Source of the DNA: Symbiodinium natans
Taxonomy: Eukaryota > Sar > Dinophyceae > Suessiales > Symbiodiniaceae
DNA length: 64,000 nucleotides
NCBI GenBank assembly: GCA_905221605.1
Contig: CAJNDS010001569.1
Span: 431,501-495,500 of the forward strand
Direction: 5' to 3'
Positions 1 through 10,075 of this stretch are shown here, piece by piece; the stretch's first letter is position 1, and the number at the start of each line of letters is the position of its first letter. The notes beneath the pieces are model-generated. The model saw nothing but the letters and a program-made list of their open reading frames with translations. It searched no databases and was not told the DNA's origin. A program made the position numbers and the translations under genes.

Positions 1-240
1 GCTTAGGGTGGTTAAGGTTTGCGGGTTTAGGGACTAAAGCGTGTAACGTACCAGATCGCGGAGCTCTGGACTGCTTGCACTCTCAAACCGTTCGACTCAA
101 GCGCTCATTCGTGCTTCCAACAATAGGAAGGTTAAGGTTTAGGGGTTTAGGATTTCGGGCTTAGGCTTTAGGGTTTAGGGTTTGGGTTTTGGGTTTACGG
201 TTCAGGGTTCAGGGTTTAGTGCTTAGGGTTGGTGTAGGTT
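1..240 (+). repeat. Degenerate TTTAGGG-type telomeric repeats
   Basis: Scattered TTTAGGG, GTTTAGGG and variant units surround a roughly 80-base unique stretch at about 40-125. The window therefore begins inside telomeric-repeat-rich sequence, not at a chromosome end. Confidence 0.8.
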
Positions 241-316
241 TAAACGTCACCTCTTTTTAGAGGGGAAGGTGCTCTCCCTGAACTGCAAAAACCCTACAAA
301 ACCCAATGAAGCCCAG

Positions 317-388
317 GACAGCTTTCTGAAGAAACTATGCCGATGCGTCAGGCGGGTCCTAGACCTCGGGAGCGTGGCACCAAATCCA
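317..388 (+). CDS. Putative internal exon, product unknown
   Basis: 24 open codons beginning DSFLKKLCRCVRRVLDL lie between a CAG acceptor and a GTTAAG donor, phase 0 at both ends. Telomere-like C-rich repeats lie on both sides. No domain is recognised. A non-coding origin cannot be excluded. Confidence 0.4.
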
Positions 389-664
389 GTTAAGAAGCCC
401 CAAACCCTGAAATCCTGCATCAGCTAACGCCCAAACTCTTAGGTCCTCCTTTTCCCTTGCCCTAGACCCTACACTCTAAACCCTAAACCCTGACAGCATT
501 CAGCGGCTGTAGTAGAATAGAAATGTTTGGAGGTTTCAGAGGGCCATCCCGCAAGCCCACTCGGGGTGTAGGTTTCGGGTTTTACGGTTGGGTTCGTTGC
601 GGAGACTGTGTCCCAACTCTCGGCTGCCGGGGCTTGGTCTTGGCAACAGGGTATAATAAACCCC

Positions 665-755
665 AAAAAGTTGGAAACCTATTTAAGAATAAATAGTGCC
701 GGGATTCCCTATACTTTACTCTTCGGGATTGAGGCTATTGAGTTTCCAACTTTTT
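665..755. mobile_element. MITE-like element with 14-bp perfect inverted ends
   Basis: The 91-bp element begins AAAAAGTTGGAAAC and ends with its exact reverse complement GTTTCCAACTTTTT. The interior is AT-richer than its surroundings and has no long ORF. No second copy was noticed in the window. Confidence 0.7.
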
Positions 756-970
756 TTAGCTCCTACAAAAATTGGTATGCAGGATTTGAAAGTTCGAGCA
801 TTCGAAGTCAAGACCTCTTTCATTGCCAACTAGGACCCCGCGTAGGCCCTTATGCCACTGGTTTTTAGGGCCCAGGTTCCCTTACAAGCCGCTTTAAACC
901 CAAAAGGGCACCCTTTTGATTCCTGGGTTACTCTTTGGGCCTAAGTCGGTCTCTTTCGTGGTCAGAGCGA

Positions 971-1040
971 TAGGGTTTAGGGTTTAGGGTTTAGGGTTTA
1001 GGGTTTAGGGTTTAGGGTTTAGGGTTTAGGGTTTAGGGTT
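971..1040 (+). repeat. (TTTAGGG)10 interstitial telomeric array
   Basis: About ten perfect tandem TTTAGGG units end immediately upstream of an exon-like island. Confidence 0.95.
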
Positions 1041-1047
1041 GAAGCAG

Positions 1048-1155
1048 AGTGAAAGCCACCAGCTGCTGCACACATGTCACCTTGCTGTCGTTTGGGTCTT
1101 GGGGTGCAAGATTTTCTTGGCTTGCAAGAGAAACTGCCCGAGACCGAAGTGGTAG
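1048..1155 (+). CDS. Putative internal exon, product unknown
   Basis: 35 open codons (VKATSCCTHVTLLSFGSWG...) follow the acceptor GAAGCAG, directly after a telomeric array, and end at AG|GTCTAC. The opposite strand is also open over this interval (1033-1236), so the strand choice relies on the splice signals. Confidence 0.4.
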   Translation, partial: SESHQLLHTCHLAVVWVLGCKIFLACKRNCPRPKW

Positions 1156-1329
1156 GTCTACATGACGAAGCTCTCCATCAAGGGTTGTTTCAAGGAACCC
1201 TTTTCTGCCCAAGACCATTTCTCCACATTTAGGCATGTAGGGTGGGTGTTGGGGCGCTCTAATGTCCGAGGCGCAGGTTAATTACCGTCAAAACCTGTCC
1301 ACACCCATTCATCCCGGACGAACGCGCGC

Positions 1330-1740
1330 AAACCCATAAACCCCAAGCCCTAAAACTTTCCTAACCCCCTGAACCCCCTATCGTGCCCCTAAACCCCAAG
1401 CCCTAAAGCCCAAACCCCTCCGACCTAACATAGAGGTCGGAAGAATTCCCAGTAGTATGCCTCTATGGTCCCTATATCATTATACCAGATTGGCCCCCCC
1501 CAAAACCCTATTGCAATGATTCTAGGCCCCTAGATTACAGGAGGCCTTCCGCTACACCAGCCTTTGCCGCTTCTATGCGGCCGGGCAGTGCGATCGCCAG
1601 GATCCCAGCATCGAATTTTAGGGTTTAGGGTTTAGGGTTCAGGGGGAACCCTAAACCCCAAACCCAAAACCCCAAACCCCAAACCCCAAACCCCAAACCC
1701 CAAACCCCAAGCCCTCCACCCTAAACCCTAAAAACCGCAA
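1330..1740. repeat. C-strand and G-strand telomeric blocks, head to head
   Basis: Degenerate CCCTAAA units fill 1330-1430. At 1620-1645 TTTAGGG units are followed at once by CCCTAAA/CCCCAAA units (1649-1735), giving an inverted junction able to fold back on itself. The intervening 1440-1620 holds nothing recognised. Confidence 0.8.
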
Positions 1741-2109
1741 GGAAGGTCTTTCGTTTAACAAGAGAGAACAAGGGAAGCCAAGGGCTGAGGGCCAAGGTTA
1801 CAAGGCCGAGGGCCCAAATTTCTTCAAGTTTAGGGTTTTAGGGTTTAGGGTTTAGGGTTTAGGGTTTTTTCCAGGCAAGGGCTTAGAAGCCCCAAAAATC
1901 AAACCACAGACACCTGCCGAGCTCTCGAAGGCCCTTCTCCAATCCCCCAAAACCCTAGCCTAAGCCAGAAAGCGGCCGTAAACCCAAATGCAACACATCA
2001 GTCCTCGCTTTAGCTGGTTCAGATGCAGATGTGTTCGGGGATGATCGTCCCACATCATCGTTAGCGACCCTTCCTTCAATCCTATCCCCAAACTTTATCT
2101 CTGGACACC

Positions 2110-2503
2110 CGAATCCCTGAAGTCAACAACTCGAAGCCCTACAGACCCTACATCCTTATGTCAAACAACTCTCAACCCCAACCCTACAGCTCTAGCACCC
2201 TTAGCCCACGCCGCACCCCCCAAACACCTCCAAAACCCCCCGCAAGAACCCCAAAAAAGCCTAAACCCCTAAAACCCCTAAAACCCCTAAACCCTAAAAC
2301 CCTAAAAACCTAAAACCCTAAAACCCTAAAACCCTAAAACCCTGAAACCCCAAAACCCTAAAACCCCTAAACCCTAAATGCCTAAAACCCTAAACTCAAA
2401 CCCCCTAAACCCTAATCCCCAAATCCTAAACCCTAAACCCTAAACGCTACACCCCTGAACCCTAAACCCTAAACCCTACTCCCCTGAACCCTAAATCCTA
2501 AAG
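2110..2503 (-). repeat. Degenerate CCCTAAA/CCCTAAAA block
   Basis: Nearly 400 bases of C-rich telomere-like units, many of them the 8-bp form CCCTAAAA. No gene is seen. The block ends at the next exon-like island. Confidence 0.85.
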
Positions 2504-2578
2504 AGTCTCCGAGGCGGTCAGAACTGCTACTTTGCCCATCATGAGTCTCAACTCCGAGCTGCTTGGCCGATGTTGGGG
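2504..2578 (+). CDS. Putative exon with telomeric-repeat donor
   Basis: 24 open codons (VSEAVRTATLPIMSLNSELL...) lie between a CTAAAG acceptor at the end of a CCCTAAA block and a G|GTTTAGGG donor that is the first unit of a roughly 9-unit TTTAGGG array. No domain is recognised. Confidence 0.5.
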
Positions 2579-2900
2579 GTTTAGGGTTTAGGGTTTAGGG
2601 TTTAGGGTTTAGGGTTTAGGGTTTAGGGTTTAGGGTTTAGGGGGGGGGTGGAGGGCTTTGGGGGTTTGAGGTTTAGGGTTCAGGGATCTGGGGGTTTTAG
2701 GGTTGTGCGGTTTAGGGTTTTGGGGACTTCGGGTTGAGGGGTTTCGGGGGTGTAGGGATTTAGGGTTTAGGGGTTTTGTGTTTAGGGGGGTTTTCGGGTT
2801 TAGGGATTTAGGGTTTAGGGGTTTGGGGGTTTAGAGTTTAGGGTTTAGGGACTTAAAGGGTTTAGGGTTGGGGGCTTTGGGGATTTAGGGTTGAGCTTTA
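2579..2900 (+). repeat. TTTAGGG array grading into degenerate G-rich repeats
   Basis: About nine perfect units (2579-2640), then GGGTTT-type variants with a poly-G tract near 2641 and again at 2919-2935. Confidence 0.9.
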
Positions 2901-3149
2901 AGGATAGCGTTCCGGGGTGGGAGGGGGGGGGGGGGTGGGAGGGTGGGGAGGGTGGGAAGGGTAGGGTTGGGGGGAGGTGGGGGGTGGGGAGGGGGGGTGG
3001 GCCAAAACACCTGTTTCAGCAAACTCCGGACGCTACTCGTTTGATGATCCTCGCTGCAGCTTCGCAGGTCGGCAAGAATGTTTTATGGTTTAGGTTCGGG
3101 TTGGGAAAAGCTCCCCAGCTTGAGGGGAAGCCGATGTGCGAGGCGGTCT

Positions 3150-3365
3150 ATGTTTTGGTGCCCGAGCCATCGAAAGCGCCAGGAAGTCCAACAAGCTCCG
3201 AAGCACGGGTACACACGAGCGGTGGACAAGTTTGATCACCAGGATGAGTACGCTCTATCAACATCCCGACAGGGTCGTTTCATGGTCATTTGCATAAATC
3301 ACAGGTGCGCATATGGTACCTTCTTGATGGGGGCTCTTTCAGCTTTTCCCAGCAAGCGGCCATAA
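3150..3365 (+). pseudogene. Possible piggyBac-like (DDE_Tnp_1_7) transposase C-terminal remnant
   Basis: The frame ending at stop 3363-3365 reads HRKRQEVQQAPKHGYTRAVD then KFDHQDEYALSTSRQGRF. The order P-x-x-x-Y-x-x-x-V-D-x-x-D..Y...R..R resembles the region after the catalytic core of piggyBac-type transposases (Y-N-x-x-M-x-G-V-D-x-x-D-Q). The similarity is judged from memory of the family pattern. Upstream frames (3005-3150) are open but shifted, so it is probably decayed or spliced. The catalytic aspartates are not visible here. Confidence 0.35.
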
Positions 3366-3641
3366 CACTCACAAACGAACGGAAAACTAACGAAAACTAA
3401 GAACAGCGAAGAAAAGATAGAACTATCCATGGCTCCAAGCCCTCCCATAATGACAGGGTTGGTCAATGTTGTTATGGCGCGACTTCATTCGCCACACCCG
3501 GGGGCAGAATCCATTTTCTCATCCTCCGCCGGCTGATAGCAATCACAAATTAGGGTTTAGGGTTTAGGGGTTAGGGTTTAGGGTTTAGGGCCCATTAGGT
3601 GGCCTATTTGATACTCTTGAAGTGATACTCTCTTGGCTCAG

Positions 3642-3844
3642 ACTCTTCGGAGAGTCATTTCCTGATCCGTTCCTGGTTGATTCCCGCTCCATTCCTGGTC
3701 AGTTCCTTGACCAGGATTCCTGGGTCGCTTTTGTCCGATGACTCCTCTTGGGCTGCCGAGTGGCGAGTCCCAAATGGGTCATGTGAGTCATTTATCCGTT
3801 CCCGTACTCGCTGCCTGCACATCAACAAAGCCCCCGTCATGAGA
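3642..3844 (+). CDS. Putative 67-codon exon, product unknown
   Basis: The acceptor CTCTCTTGGCTCAG is followed by 67 sense codons (SSESHFLIRSWLIPAPFLVSS...) to ATGAGA|GTATGG, phase 2 in and phase 0 out. The motif ESxFLIRS recurs in similar form about 50 residues later (CESFIRSR), suggesting an internal duplication. It is open on the other strand too. Confidence 0.5.
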
Positions 3845-3889
3845 GTATGGGTGTGCACAAATGAATCTCTGATAGGCCTAAACCCCCCA

Positions 3890-4352
3890 ACCCTCGATCC
3901 TTAAACCCGATACCCTAAAACAACCAAGGAGAAGCCAGACCTGTCAAGGACACGCATCTGCCAGAGCCCTGGAGAACTGGAGTTGAGATGAAGGGAGGTC
4001 ACGTAGTTAGGGTTTAGGGTTTAGGGGTCGCGTAGGGTTTAGGATTAGTTAGGGAGCTTGCTTTGGCCACAGTTTCGGATGTGTTCCTTTGGAGGTTCTT
4101 AGTTTCTCCAAGAATAGGAGTGCCCCCTTGAAACCCTAAACCCTAAAATAGTGGAGAGCCGCGTCCCCCCAACGATTCGGCAACCCATCATCTTCGTAAT
4201 CCCCATGTGACCTGTCGATGGCGCACTTCTCCCTGCTTTGAGACTTGGGGTGGGTTTTTTAGAGTTTAGGGTTTAGGGTTTAGGGTTCATTAGGGTTTAT
4301 TGGGGTTTATTAGGGTTTATGGTGAGGGTTTGATCCCCGGATTCGTATCCAG
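3890..4352. other. Repeat-rich stretch without a confident gene
   Basis: Short telomeric clusters of both orientations (3885-3920, 4006-4040, 4125-4145, 4262-4320) separate unique islands of 80-110 bases in which no exon could be fixed. Confidence 0.6.
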
Positions 4353-4447
4353 TGTATGCAATCACGAAACTGTCACAAGCAACCCTTAATACGCTCACCA
4401 ATAGCTGCAACAGAAGCCGTACACCATCTACCCTGGGCTAACTTATG
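4353..4447 (+). CDS. Putative internal exon, product unknown
   Basis: 31 open codons (CMQSRNCHKQPLIRSPIAAT...) between the acceptor GTATCCAG and the donor TATG|GTTATA. G-strand telomeric repeats lie on both sides. Confidence 0.35.
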
Positions 4448-4481
4448 GTTATACGGTTTAGCTGGTTAGGGTTGAGAGGTT

Positions 4482-4530
4482 GGGTTTAGGGTTTAAACCC
4501 TAAACCCTAAACCCTAAACCCTAAACCCTT
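4482..4530. repeat. Telomeric palindrome
   Basis: A perfect 26-bp palindrome at 4482-4507 is made of GGGTTTAGGGTTT and its complement. The C-strand arm continues as CCCTAAA units to 4530. Confidence 0.9.
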
Positions 4531-4564
4531 AGTGTTTAGGTTCTAGGGTCTACGGCTTGGGGTT

Positions 4565-5284
4565 TAGAATTCCTTGCCAGCAGTGTCAAAGTGCAGGCCG
4601 CAGCTACTCGAAGACCGGCGAGTGCAAGGAGACGGGGTTTTAGTAGGGTTTAGGGTTTAGGGTTTCGGGTTTCGGGTTTCGGGTTTAGGGTGTAGGGTTT
4701 AGGAAGAAGCTTTCAGATTCAGAGTAATCCTGGGCCAGGTCGTTATACCCGAAAACGCTAAAACCACCCTAAAACTCTACAACCCTAAACCTCCTACAAC
4801 ACCCTGCAACCCCTAAAGCCCCTTTTAGGGTTCAGGGTTTGGGGTTTAGGGGTTAGGGTTTAGGGTTTAGGGTTTAGGGTTTAGGGCAACGAAGCCTCAA
4901 GGAAACCCTGGCTTCCATACAGCCTCTGCGGGCCCAGAGCTTTCTGGATTCAGGGATGTAGGGAATTTAAGTCTAGGGTTCAGGGTTTAGGGTTTAAGGT
5001 TTAGGGTTTAAGGTTTAGGGTTCAGGGGCGAAGGAATTTGGGGTTTAGACTTCACGAGACTCTTCAAGCCCGTTTGAACTCTAAACACTGAAAAGCCTCC
5101 AGCAAGCATCCTGCAGAGAACCGTGAGCGGAAACCCATGGCGAGGCGAGAGGTCTGCAGATTGTGCCGGTGCCTAGTGTTTTGAGGGGGTACAGGGAAAG
5201 AAGGAAACTATGCTGGGGTTAGAGTTCTCAGAGTTTAGGGCTCAGCGGATAAGAGCGTTAAGACTATAAGACTAGGACCCCCAA
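4565..5284. other. Alternating telomeric clusters and short unique islands
   Basis: TTTAGGG clusters at 4637-4700, 4826-4885 and 4975-5050 and C-strand units at 4757-4815. Islands at 4565-4636, 4886-4970 and 5080-5230 are GC-rich and exon-like in texture, but no frame with both splice signals could be settled. Confidence 0.6.
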
Positions 5285-5506
5285 ATGGCACCCTTGCTTT
5301 TGTTTGCTCGATTTTTAGGCTTGACCCTTTTATTTGAGAAACTTCAAGAGCCTAACAGTGAGCCTGCCTTGGAGGCTCCTCAGCTTCTAGTATTCAGCTT
5401 GTTTAGCGAGCCTTTGCCACGGCGCGTGCGTTCTGCAGGACTTTCCATCTTTCCACGTGCAAAAAACGCGAGAAATGCTCAGCATCAGAGGGGAGGGTCT
5501 GTCTAG
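5285..5506 (+). CDS. ATG-initiated 73-codon ORF, product unknown
   Basis: ATG at 5285 opens a frame MAPLLLFARFLGLTLLFEKL... to a TAG at 5504. The N-terminus is hydrophobic and could be a signal or anchor segment. An alternative is an exon starting after the acceptor TCGATTTTTAG. This 5.1-6.0 kb stretch is unusually free of telomeric repeats. Confidence 0.4.
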   Translation: MAPLLLFARFLGLTLLFEKLQEPNSEPALEAPQLLVFSLFSEPLPRRVRSAGLSIFPRAKNARNAQHQRGGSV

Positions 5507-5512
5507 ATGTCA

Positions 5513-5560
5513 TTGGTGAGAGTGTATAGGGTGAGTGTATAGATGGGGTGTCCTTATTTG
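5513..5560 (+). repeat. Dispersed repeat K
   Basis: GGTGAGTGTATAGATGGGGTGTCCTT recurs in similar form at 58400-58470, where GGTGAGTGTATA occurs twice. This is a low-copy dispersed sequence; its boundaries were not found. Confidence 0.45.
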
Positions 5561-5609
5561 GGAAAACAGCCCTACCCTTGCAAATTGTGACACAAATGCT
5601 TGCCTTCAG

Positions 5610-5742
5610 GACGGCCCCACGTGCCGGCAGCCTGCCGCAAGGAGTAGAGGATCTTGGTGATTGGGAAGTCCATGGGGTTCTAGCTGCTGTCTTCCTGGTT
5701 TTGGGGATGATTTCCGAAAGCACTCAAAACCCCAAGTCCTGA
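5610..5742 (+). CDS. Putative terminal exon with hydrophobic stretch
   Basis: The acceptor TGCTTGCCTTCAG leads to 43 sense codons and TGA: TAPRAGSLPQGVEDLGDW, then a hydrophobic VLAAVFLVLGMI segment. Product unknown. The overlapping frame 5661-5924 is open to 5924 and ends in another hydrophobic run (ITVHALNLTSNALLF), so a splice or frameshift between the two may exist. Confidence 0.45.
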
Positions 5743-5924
5743 GCGCTTTGAATGGACAGGGGGATCGACCCTTCGAATTTTGTTTCTTGAGTCGTCAGCA
5801 GATGGGAGGGTTGAGGGCCTCTAGATCCTCGGTTACAGACACATTTTTTTGCATAACTGTGCATGCACTCAATCTTACGTCAAATGCGTTGCTTTTCGTT
5901 GATGCTTTAACGGTTTTTACCTAG
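5743..5924 (+). CDS. Open frame, possible continuation of preceding exon
   Basis: 60 open codons (LSALNGQGDRPFEFCFLSRQ...) run in a different frame from 5610-5742 to a TAG at 5922. No initiation codon or clear acceptor is seen. Product unknown. Confidence 0.3.
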
Positions 5925-6171
5925 ACCGACACTTCCGCGGCCAGGTATGCGCACAGTGAGGGGGAGGTACGAAGCCAAGATGGAGGCCTGGTTCTACAGT
6001 CGTTTAGGGTTTAGGGTGTAGGATTGCTTTGCATATGTGGCTATTCTGAAAAATGAAGAGTTGACCGGATGTTTTGATTTTGGGTCCAAATGGAAAGACC
6101 TCAAAAACATTTCCCTATCTCCATCCGCGCCACTTCCTTTTATTCCCCCCTCAGAAATTCCCCTCAACCCC

Positions 6172-6267
6172 TAGCCCTAAACCCTAAACCCTAAACCCTA
6201 AACCCTAAACCCTAAACCCTAAACCCTAAACCCTAAACCCTAAACCCTAAACCCTAAACCCTAAACC
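6172..6267 (-). repeat. (CCCTAAA)13 interstitial telomeric array
   Basis: About thirteen perfect CCCTAAA units. A roughly 90-base island follows, then a C19 tract (6353-6371), then a TTTAGGG array. Confidence 0.95.
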
Positions 6268-6387
6268 TGAGCTTCGAGTTAGAGAGGCCTCGGGGAACCA
6301 TGGGTTGAAAGCCCCGAAGCTCACGGCAGCAGTGGCTTCAAGTCGCCGATCTCCCCCCCCCCCCCCCCCCCGCACCGCACCCCCAAA

Positions 6388-6470
6388 GTAGGGTTTAGGG
6401 TTTAGGGTTTAGGGTTTAGGGTTTAGGGTTTAGGGTTTAGGGTTTAGGGTTTAGGGTTTAGGGTTTAGGG
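6388..6470 (+). repeat. (TTTAGGG)11-12 interstitial telomeric array
   Basis: Perfect units. A second cluster follows at 6475-6490, and CCCTAAA units occur at 6671-6728. Confidence 0.95.
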
Positions 6471-8550
6471 CTGCTAGGGTTTAGGGTTTAGATGTTATCG
6501 TGTTTTTTTTTTGGGGGGGGTTAAGTGCTCAAGGAGCACGGTGCTACTGGATCCCAGGACTTTCGCGCGCTCGCGGGGGGGAGTGGCCGAGAGGATGGTG
6601 CATTCCCGCAAACGTGGGCCTCCATCGCATGAGCACTTCTAGTGTCGGTTTTTTTGGGTTTCGGGTTCCCCCACCCTAAACCCTAAACCCTAAACCCTAA
6701 ACCCTAAACCCTAAACCCTAAACCCTAAAACCCTAAGCCTCCAAAACCCCAAACCCCCAACCTCAAGCCCCAGCCTTAGCCCCCTAAGCCCCAGCCCTGG
6801 CAACACTTGCTCCAGCAGGCTCGGTAAGCGCAGCCGAGGAGGCCTCCGCAGCAGAGCACCTCCGGCAGAACGGTTTCGGGTTTAGGGGGCCTTTTGGGGG
6901 TTTGGGGTTTAGGTTTGGCCCTACCTTTGAAGGCACACGCAGCTGATGCTCATGATGCTGGCCCCGCCTGGCCCCACCCTTGCGGGCACAGCCAGCTGAT
7001 GCTCATGATGCCCGCCTCGCCTGGCCCCACCCTTGAAGGCACACCCAGCTGATGCTCATGATGCCCGCCTCGCCTGGCCCCACCCTGGAAGGCACACGCA
7101 GCTGATGCTGATGATGCTCGCCTCGCCTGGCCCCACCCGTGAAGGCACACCCAGCTGACGCTCATGATGCTCGCCTCGCCTGGCCCCACCCTTGAAGGCA
7201 CACCCAGCTGACGCTCATGATGCTCGCCTCGCCTGGCCCCACCCTTGAAGGCACACCCAGCTGACGCTCATGATGCTCGCCTCGCCTGGCCCCACCCTTG
7301 AAGGCACAACCAGCTGATGCTCATGATGCCCGCCTCGCCTGGCCCCACCCTGGAAGGCACACGCAGCTGACGCTCATGATGCTCGCCTCGCCTGGCCCCA
7401 CCCTTGAAGGCACACCCAGCTGACGCTCATGATGCTCGCCTCGCTGGGCCCCACCCTTGAAGGCACAACCAGCTGATGCTCATGATGCCCGCCTCGCCTG
7501 GCCCCACCCTGGAAGGCACACGCAGCTGATGCTGATGATGCTCGCCTCGCCTGGCCCCACCCGTGAAGGCACACCCAGCTGACGCTCATGATGCTCGCCT
7601 CGCTTGGCCCCACCCTGGAAGGCACACGCAGCTGATGCTGATGATGCTCGCCTCGCCTGGCCCCACCCGTGAAGGCACACCCAGCTGACGCTCATGATGC
7701 TCGCCTCGCCTGGCCCCACCCTTGAAGGCGCACCCAGCTGATGCTCATGATGCTCGACTCGCCTGGTCCCAATAAGGGCATACCCAGCTGATGCTCATGA
7801 TGCTCGCCTCGCCTGGCCCCACCCCTGGAAGGCACACGCAGCTGATGCTCGATGCTCGCCTCGCCTGGCCCCACCCCTTGAACCCTTGAAGGCACAACCA
7901 GCTGATGCTCATGATGCTCGCCTCGCCTGGCCCCACCCTTGAAGGCGCACCCAGCTGATGCTCATGATGCTCGCCTCGCCTGGCCCCACCCTTGAGGGCA
8001 TACCCAGCTGATGCTCATAATGCTCGCCTTGCCTGGCCCCACCCTGGAAGGCACAACCAGCTGATGCTCATGATGCTCGCCTCGCCCGCCTCGCCCGTGA
8101 AGGCACACCCAGCTGATGCTCATGATGCTCGCCTCGCCTGGCCCCACCCTTGAAGGCACACGCAGCTGATGCTCATGATGCTCGCCTCGCCTGGCCCCAC
8201 GCTTGAAGGCACACCCAGCTGATGCTCATGATGCTCGCCTCGCCCGTGAAGGCACACCCAGCTGATGCTCATGATGCTCGCCTCGCCTGGCCCCACCCTT
8301 GAAGGCACACGCAGCTGATGCTCATGATGCTCGCCTCGCCTGGCCCCACCCTTGAAGGCGCACCCAGCTGATGCTCATGATGCTCGCCTCGGTGGCGCCA
8401 ACCCGTGAAGGCACACCCAGCTGATGCTCATGATGCTCGCCTCGCTTGGCCCCACCCTTGAAGGCGCACCCAGCTGATGCTCATGATGCTCGCCTGCCTG
8501 GCCCCAACCGTGAAGGCACACCCAGCTGATGCTCATGATCGCCTCGCCTC

Positions 8551-8650
8551 GGTGGGGGGGGGGGTGGCGGGGGAGGGGCTTGGGGGCGGGGGGGGGGGGC
8601 GGGCGTGGGGGGGGGCGGGGGGGGGGGAGGGGGGGGGGGCGGGGGGGGCA
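8551..8650 (+). repeat. Poly-G-rich interruption inside the 53-bp satellite
   Basis: About 100 bases almost entirely G with scattered T, A and C replace part of one monomer; the array resumes at 8651. This may be slippage of the GGTGG at a monomer edge. Confidence 0.85.
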
Positions 8651-8870
8651 CCCTTGAAGGCGCACCCAGCTGATGCTCATGATGCTCGCCTCGCCTGGCC
8701 CCACCCTTGAAGGCACACCCAGCTGATGCTCATGATGCTCGCCTCGGTGGCCCCAACCCGTGAAGGCACACCCAGCTGATGCTCATGATGCTCGCCTCCC
8801 CTGGCCCCACCCTTGAAGGCGAACCCAGCTGATGCTCATGATGCTCGCCTCGCCTGGCCCCACCCTTGAA

Positions 8871-8929
8871 GGCACACCCGGCTGATGCTCATGCCCGCTT
8901 GGGTGCGGCGAGCATCAGCTGGGTGTGCC
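8871..8929. repeat. Inverted terminal satellite monomer (hairpin)
   Basis: 8871-8890 pairs with 8910-8929 over 20 bases with one mismatch, with a 19-base loop. The right arm is a 53-bp monomer in reverse orientation, so the array ends in a fold-back. Confidence 0.85.
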
Positions 8930-8950
8930 CGCAAAGGGTTGTGGGAATCA

Positions 8951-9115
8951 ACAATATATACATATACATATACATATACATATGCAGCCCCCAAAAAGCC
9001 TAAACTCTAAACCCGAACCCTAAACATAAAAAGCCGAAGCCCTAAACCCCCCAAAAGCCCCCAAAACAACAACACTCTCCTAAATAGTCATATATATATA
9101 TATATATTATACAGC
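8951..9115. repeat. AT microsatellites at satellite edge
   Basis: (ATATAC)n at 8951-8982 and (TA)n at 9091-9112, separated by C-rich telomere-like sequence. Confidence 0.9.
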
Positions 9116-9162
9116 CCCCCCAAAAAAACCAAAACTCTAAACCCTCAAAAGCCCTAGGCAAG

Positions 9163-9222
9163 TGGAGGGCAGCTGGTCCCGCCACGAGAGCTCCTGGTCG
9201 CTGCCCCTGGGGCCGCACACTA
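9163..9222 (+). CDS. Putative short exon, product unknown
   Basis: 19 codons (EGSWSRHESSWSLPLGPHT) between the acceptor GGCAAG and the donor ACTA|GTTTGG. C-strand repeats precede it and G-strand repeats follow. Confidence 0.4.
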
Positions 9223-9235
9223 GTTTGGACTGCCT

Positions 9236-9430
9236 GGTTTAGGGTTTATGGTTTAGGGTTTAAGGTTTTAAGGTTTTAAGGGTTTAAGGGTTTAAGGTTT
9301 TAAGGGTTTAAGGTTTTAAGGGTTTAAGGGTTTAAGGTTTTAAGGTTTTAAGGGTTTAAGGGTTTAAGGTTTTAGGGTTTTAAGGGTTTAAGGGTTTAAG
9401 GGTTTAAGGGTTTAAGGGTTTAAGGGTTTT
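9236..9430 (+). repeat. Variant array (GGGTTTAA/GGTTTTAA)n
   Basis: A locally homogenised 8-bp derivative of the telomere unit, about 24 copies, with two alternating forms. Confidence 0.9.
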
Positions 9431-9803
9431 GTCTGTGTGTGTGGGGGGTGTAGGGCGCTTAGGGCTCAGGAGGGCTCCTTGTGTTTAGGGTTAGGTGCTT
9501 AGGGTTTTTAGGTTGCTTCGGGTTTTCATGGATTGGGTTCTTTTGGCTTGTTTTTTGGTGTTCTTTGGGGTTTATAAGGTTTAGGGTCTCGAGGTGTAGT
9601 CTACACCTCCGCTGTGTAGGTGGTCCGTGCTCTATGTCTTTAGAGTTGCCTCGTCAGCAGGGCTGGTGCTACGGTCAGCGCTGACACTTGTATCTGGGGA
9701 ATTCGCTTCTTCCAGCCCCTCAAGCCAACTACCTAGATGATGAACCCATGACAGTCCGGACCAATTGTTCAACGTGTTCGGTTGCAGAGCCCTACAGCCA
9801 ATA

Positions 9804-9885
9804 TGGGCTATTAGGCCTTATCGTCCCCTCAACCAGCCCTATAAAGGGCTTTTTTTGAGGGCCTGATAGAGAGTAAAATAGCCCA
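9804..9885. mobile_element. MITE family G
   Basis: Inverted ends TGGGCTATT / AATAGCCCA enclose a CCCTATAAAGGGC hairpin core. It is related to the element at 50949-51036 (GATGGGCTACTAGGCC ... AACAGCCCATC). Confidence 0.55.
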
Positions 9886-9919
9886 TGCAGGCAGCCGATA
9901 GCTGCCAGCTGCCAGTAGC

Positions 9920-10075
9920 CATCAAGGGATGAAGACTCGTACTCCTGAGGCTGTACTCCTAAAGTTTCCCCAGGATGTACGTACTCCTAACATGGCCCTC
10001 ATATTCCCTTAAGGATCCGTAAAAAGGGACCCCAAAACCCAAGGGTACCACCCTAAGGTAGAACCCCTAGAAGCC
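9920..10075 (+). repeat. Dispersed repeat L, copy 1
   Basis: AAGGGATGAAGACTCGTAC, then GTTTCCC, then GGGACCCCAAAACCCAAGGG and GGTAGAACCCC recur in the same order at 12839-12975. Inverted ends are not obvious. Confidence 0.65.

Larger units (their letters stand above)
6924..8930. repeat. 53-bp satellite array, about 38 monomers
   Basis: The monomer core is AGGCACACCCAGCTGATGCT then CATGATGCTCGCCTCGCCTG, spaced 53 bp (for example AGCTGAT at 6941, 6994, 7047, 7100). Minor variants include short monomers near 8090 and 8240. Because 53 is not a multiple of 3, the stop-free minus-strand frames with MSISWVCLQGWGQARRAS units are a by-product, not a protein. Confidence 0.95.

Noticed and set aside
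6590-6645. GTGGCCGAGAGGATGGTGCA, similar to the D-arm of tRNA-Ser/Leu
   Set aside because: No matching anticodon arm, T-arm (GTTCGAATC) or acceptor pairing follows, so it cannot be called a tRNA gene.
6924-8716. Long minus-strand frames of repeated MPSRVGPGEASIMSISW-type peptide
   Set aside because: They follow a 53-bp satellite whose length shifts the frame at each monomer. The peptide is a by-product of a stop-free repeat, with no sign of selection on the protein.
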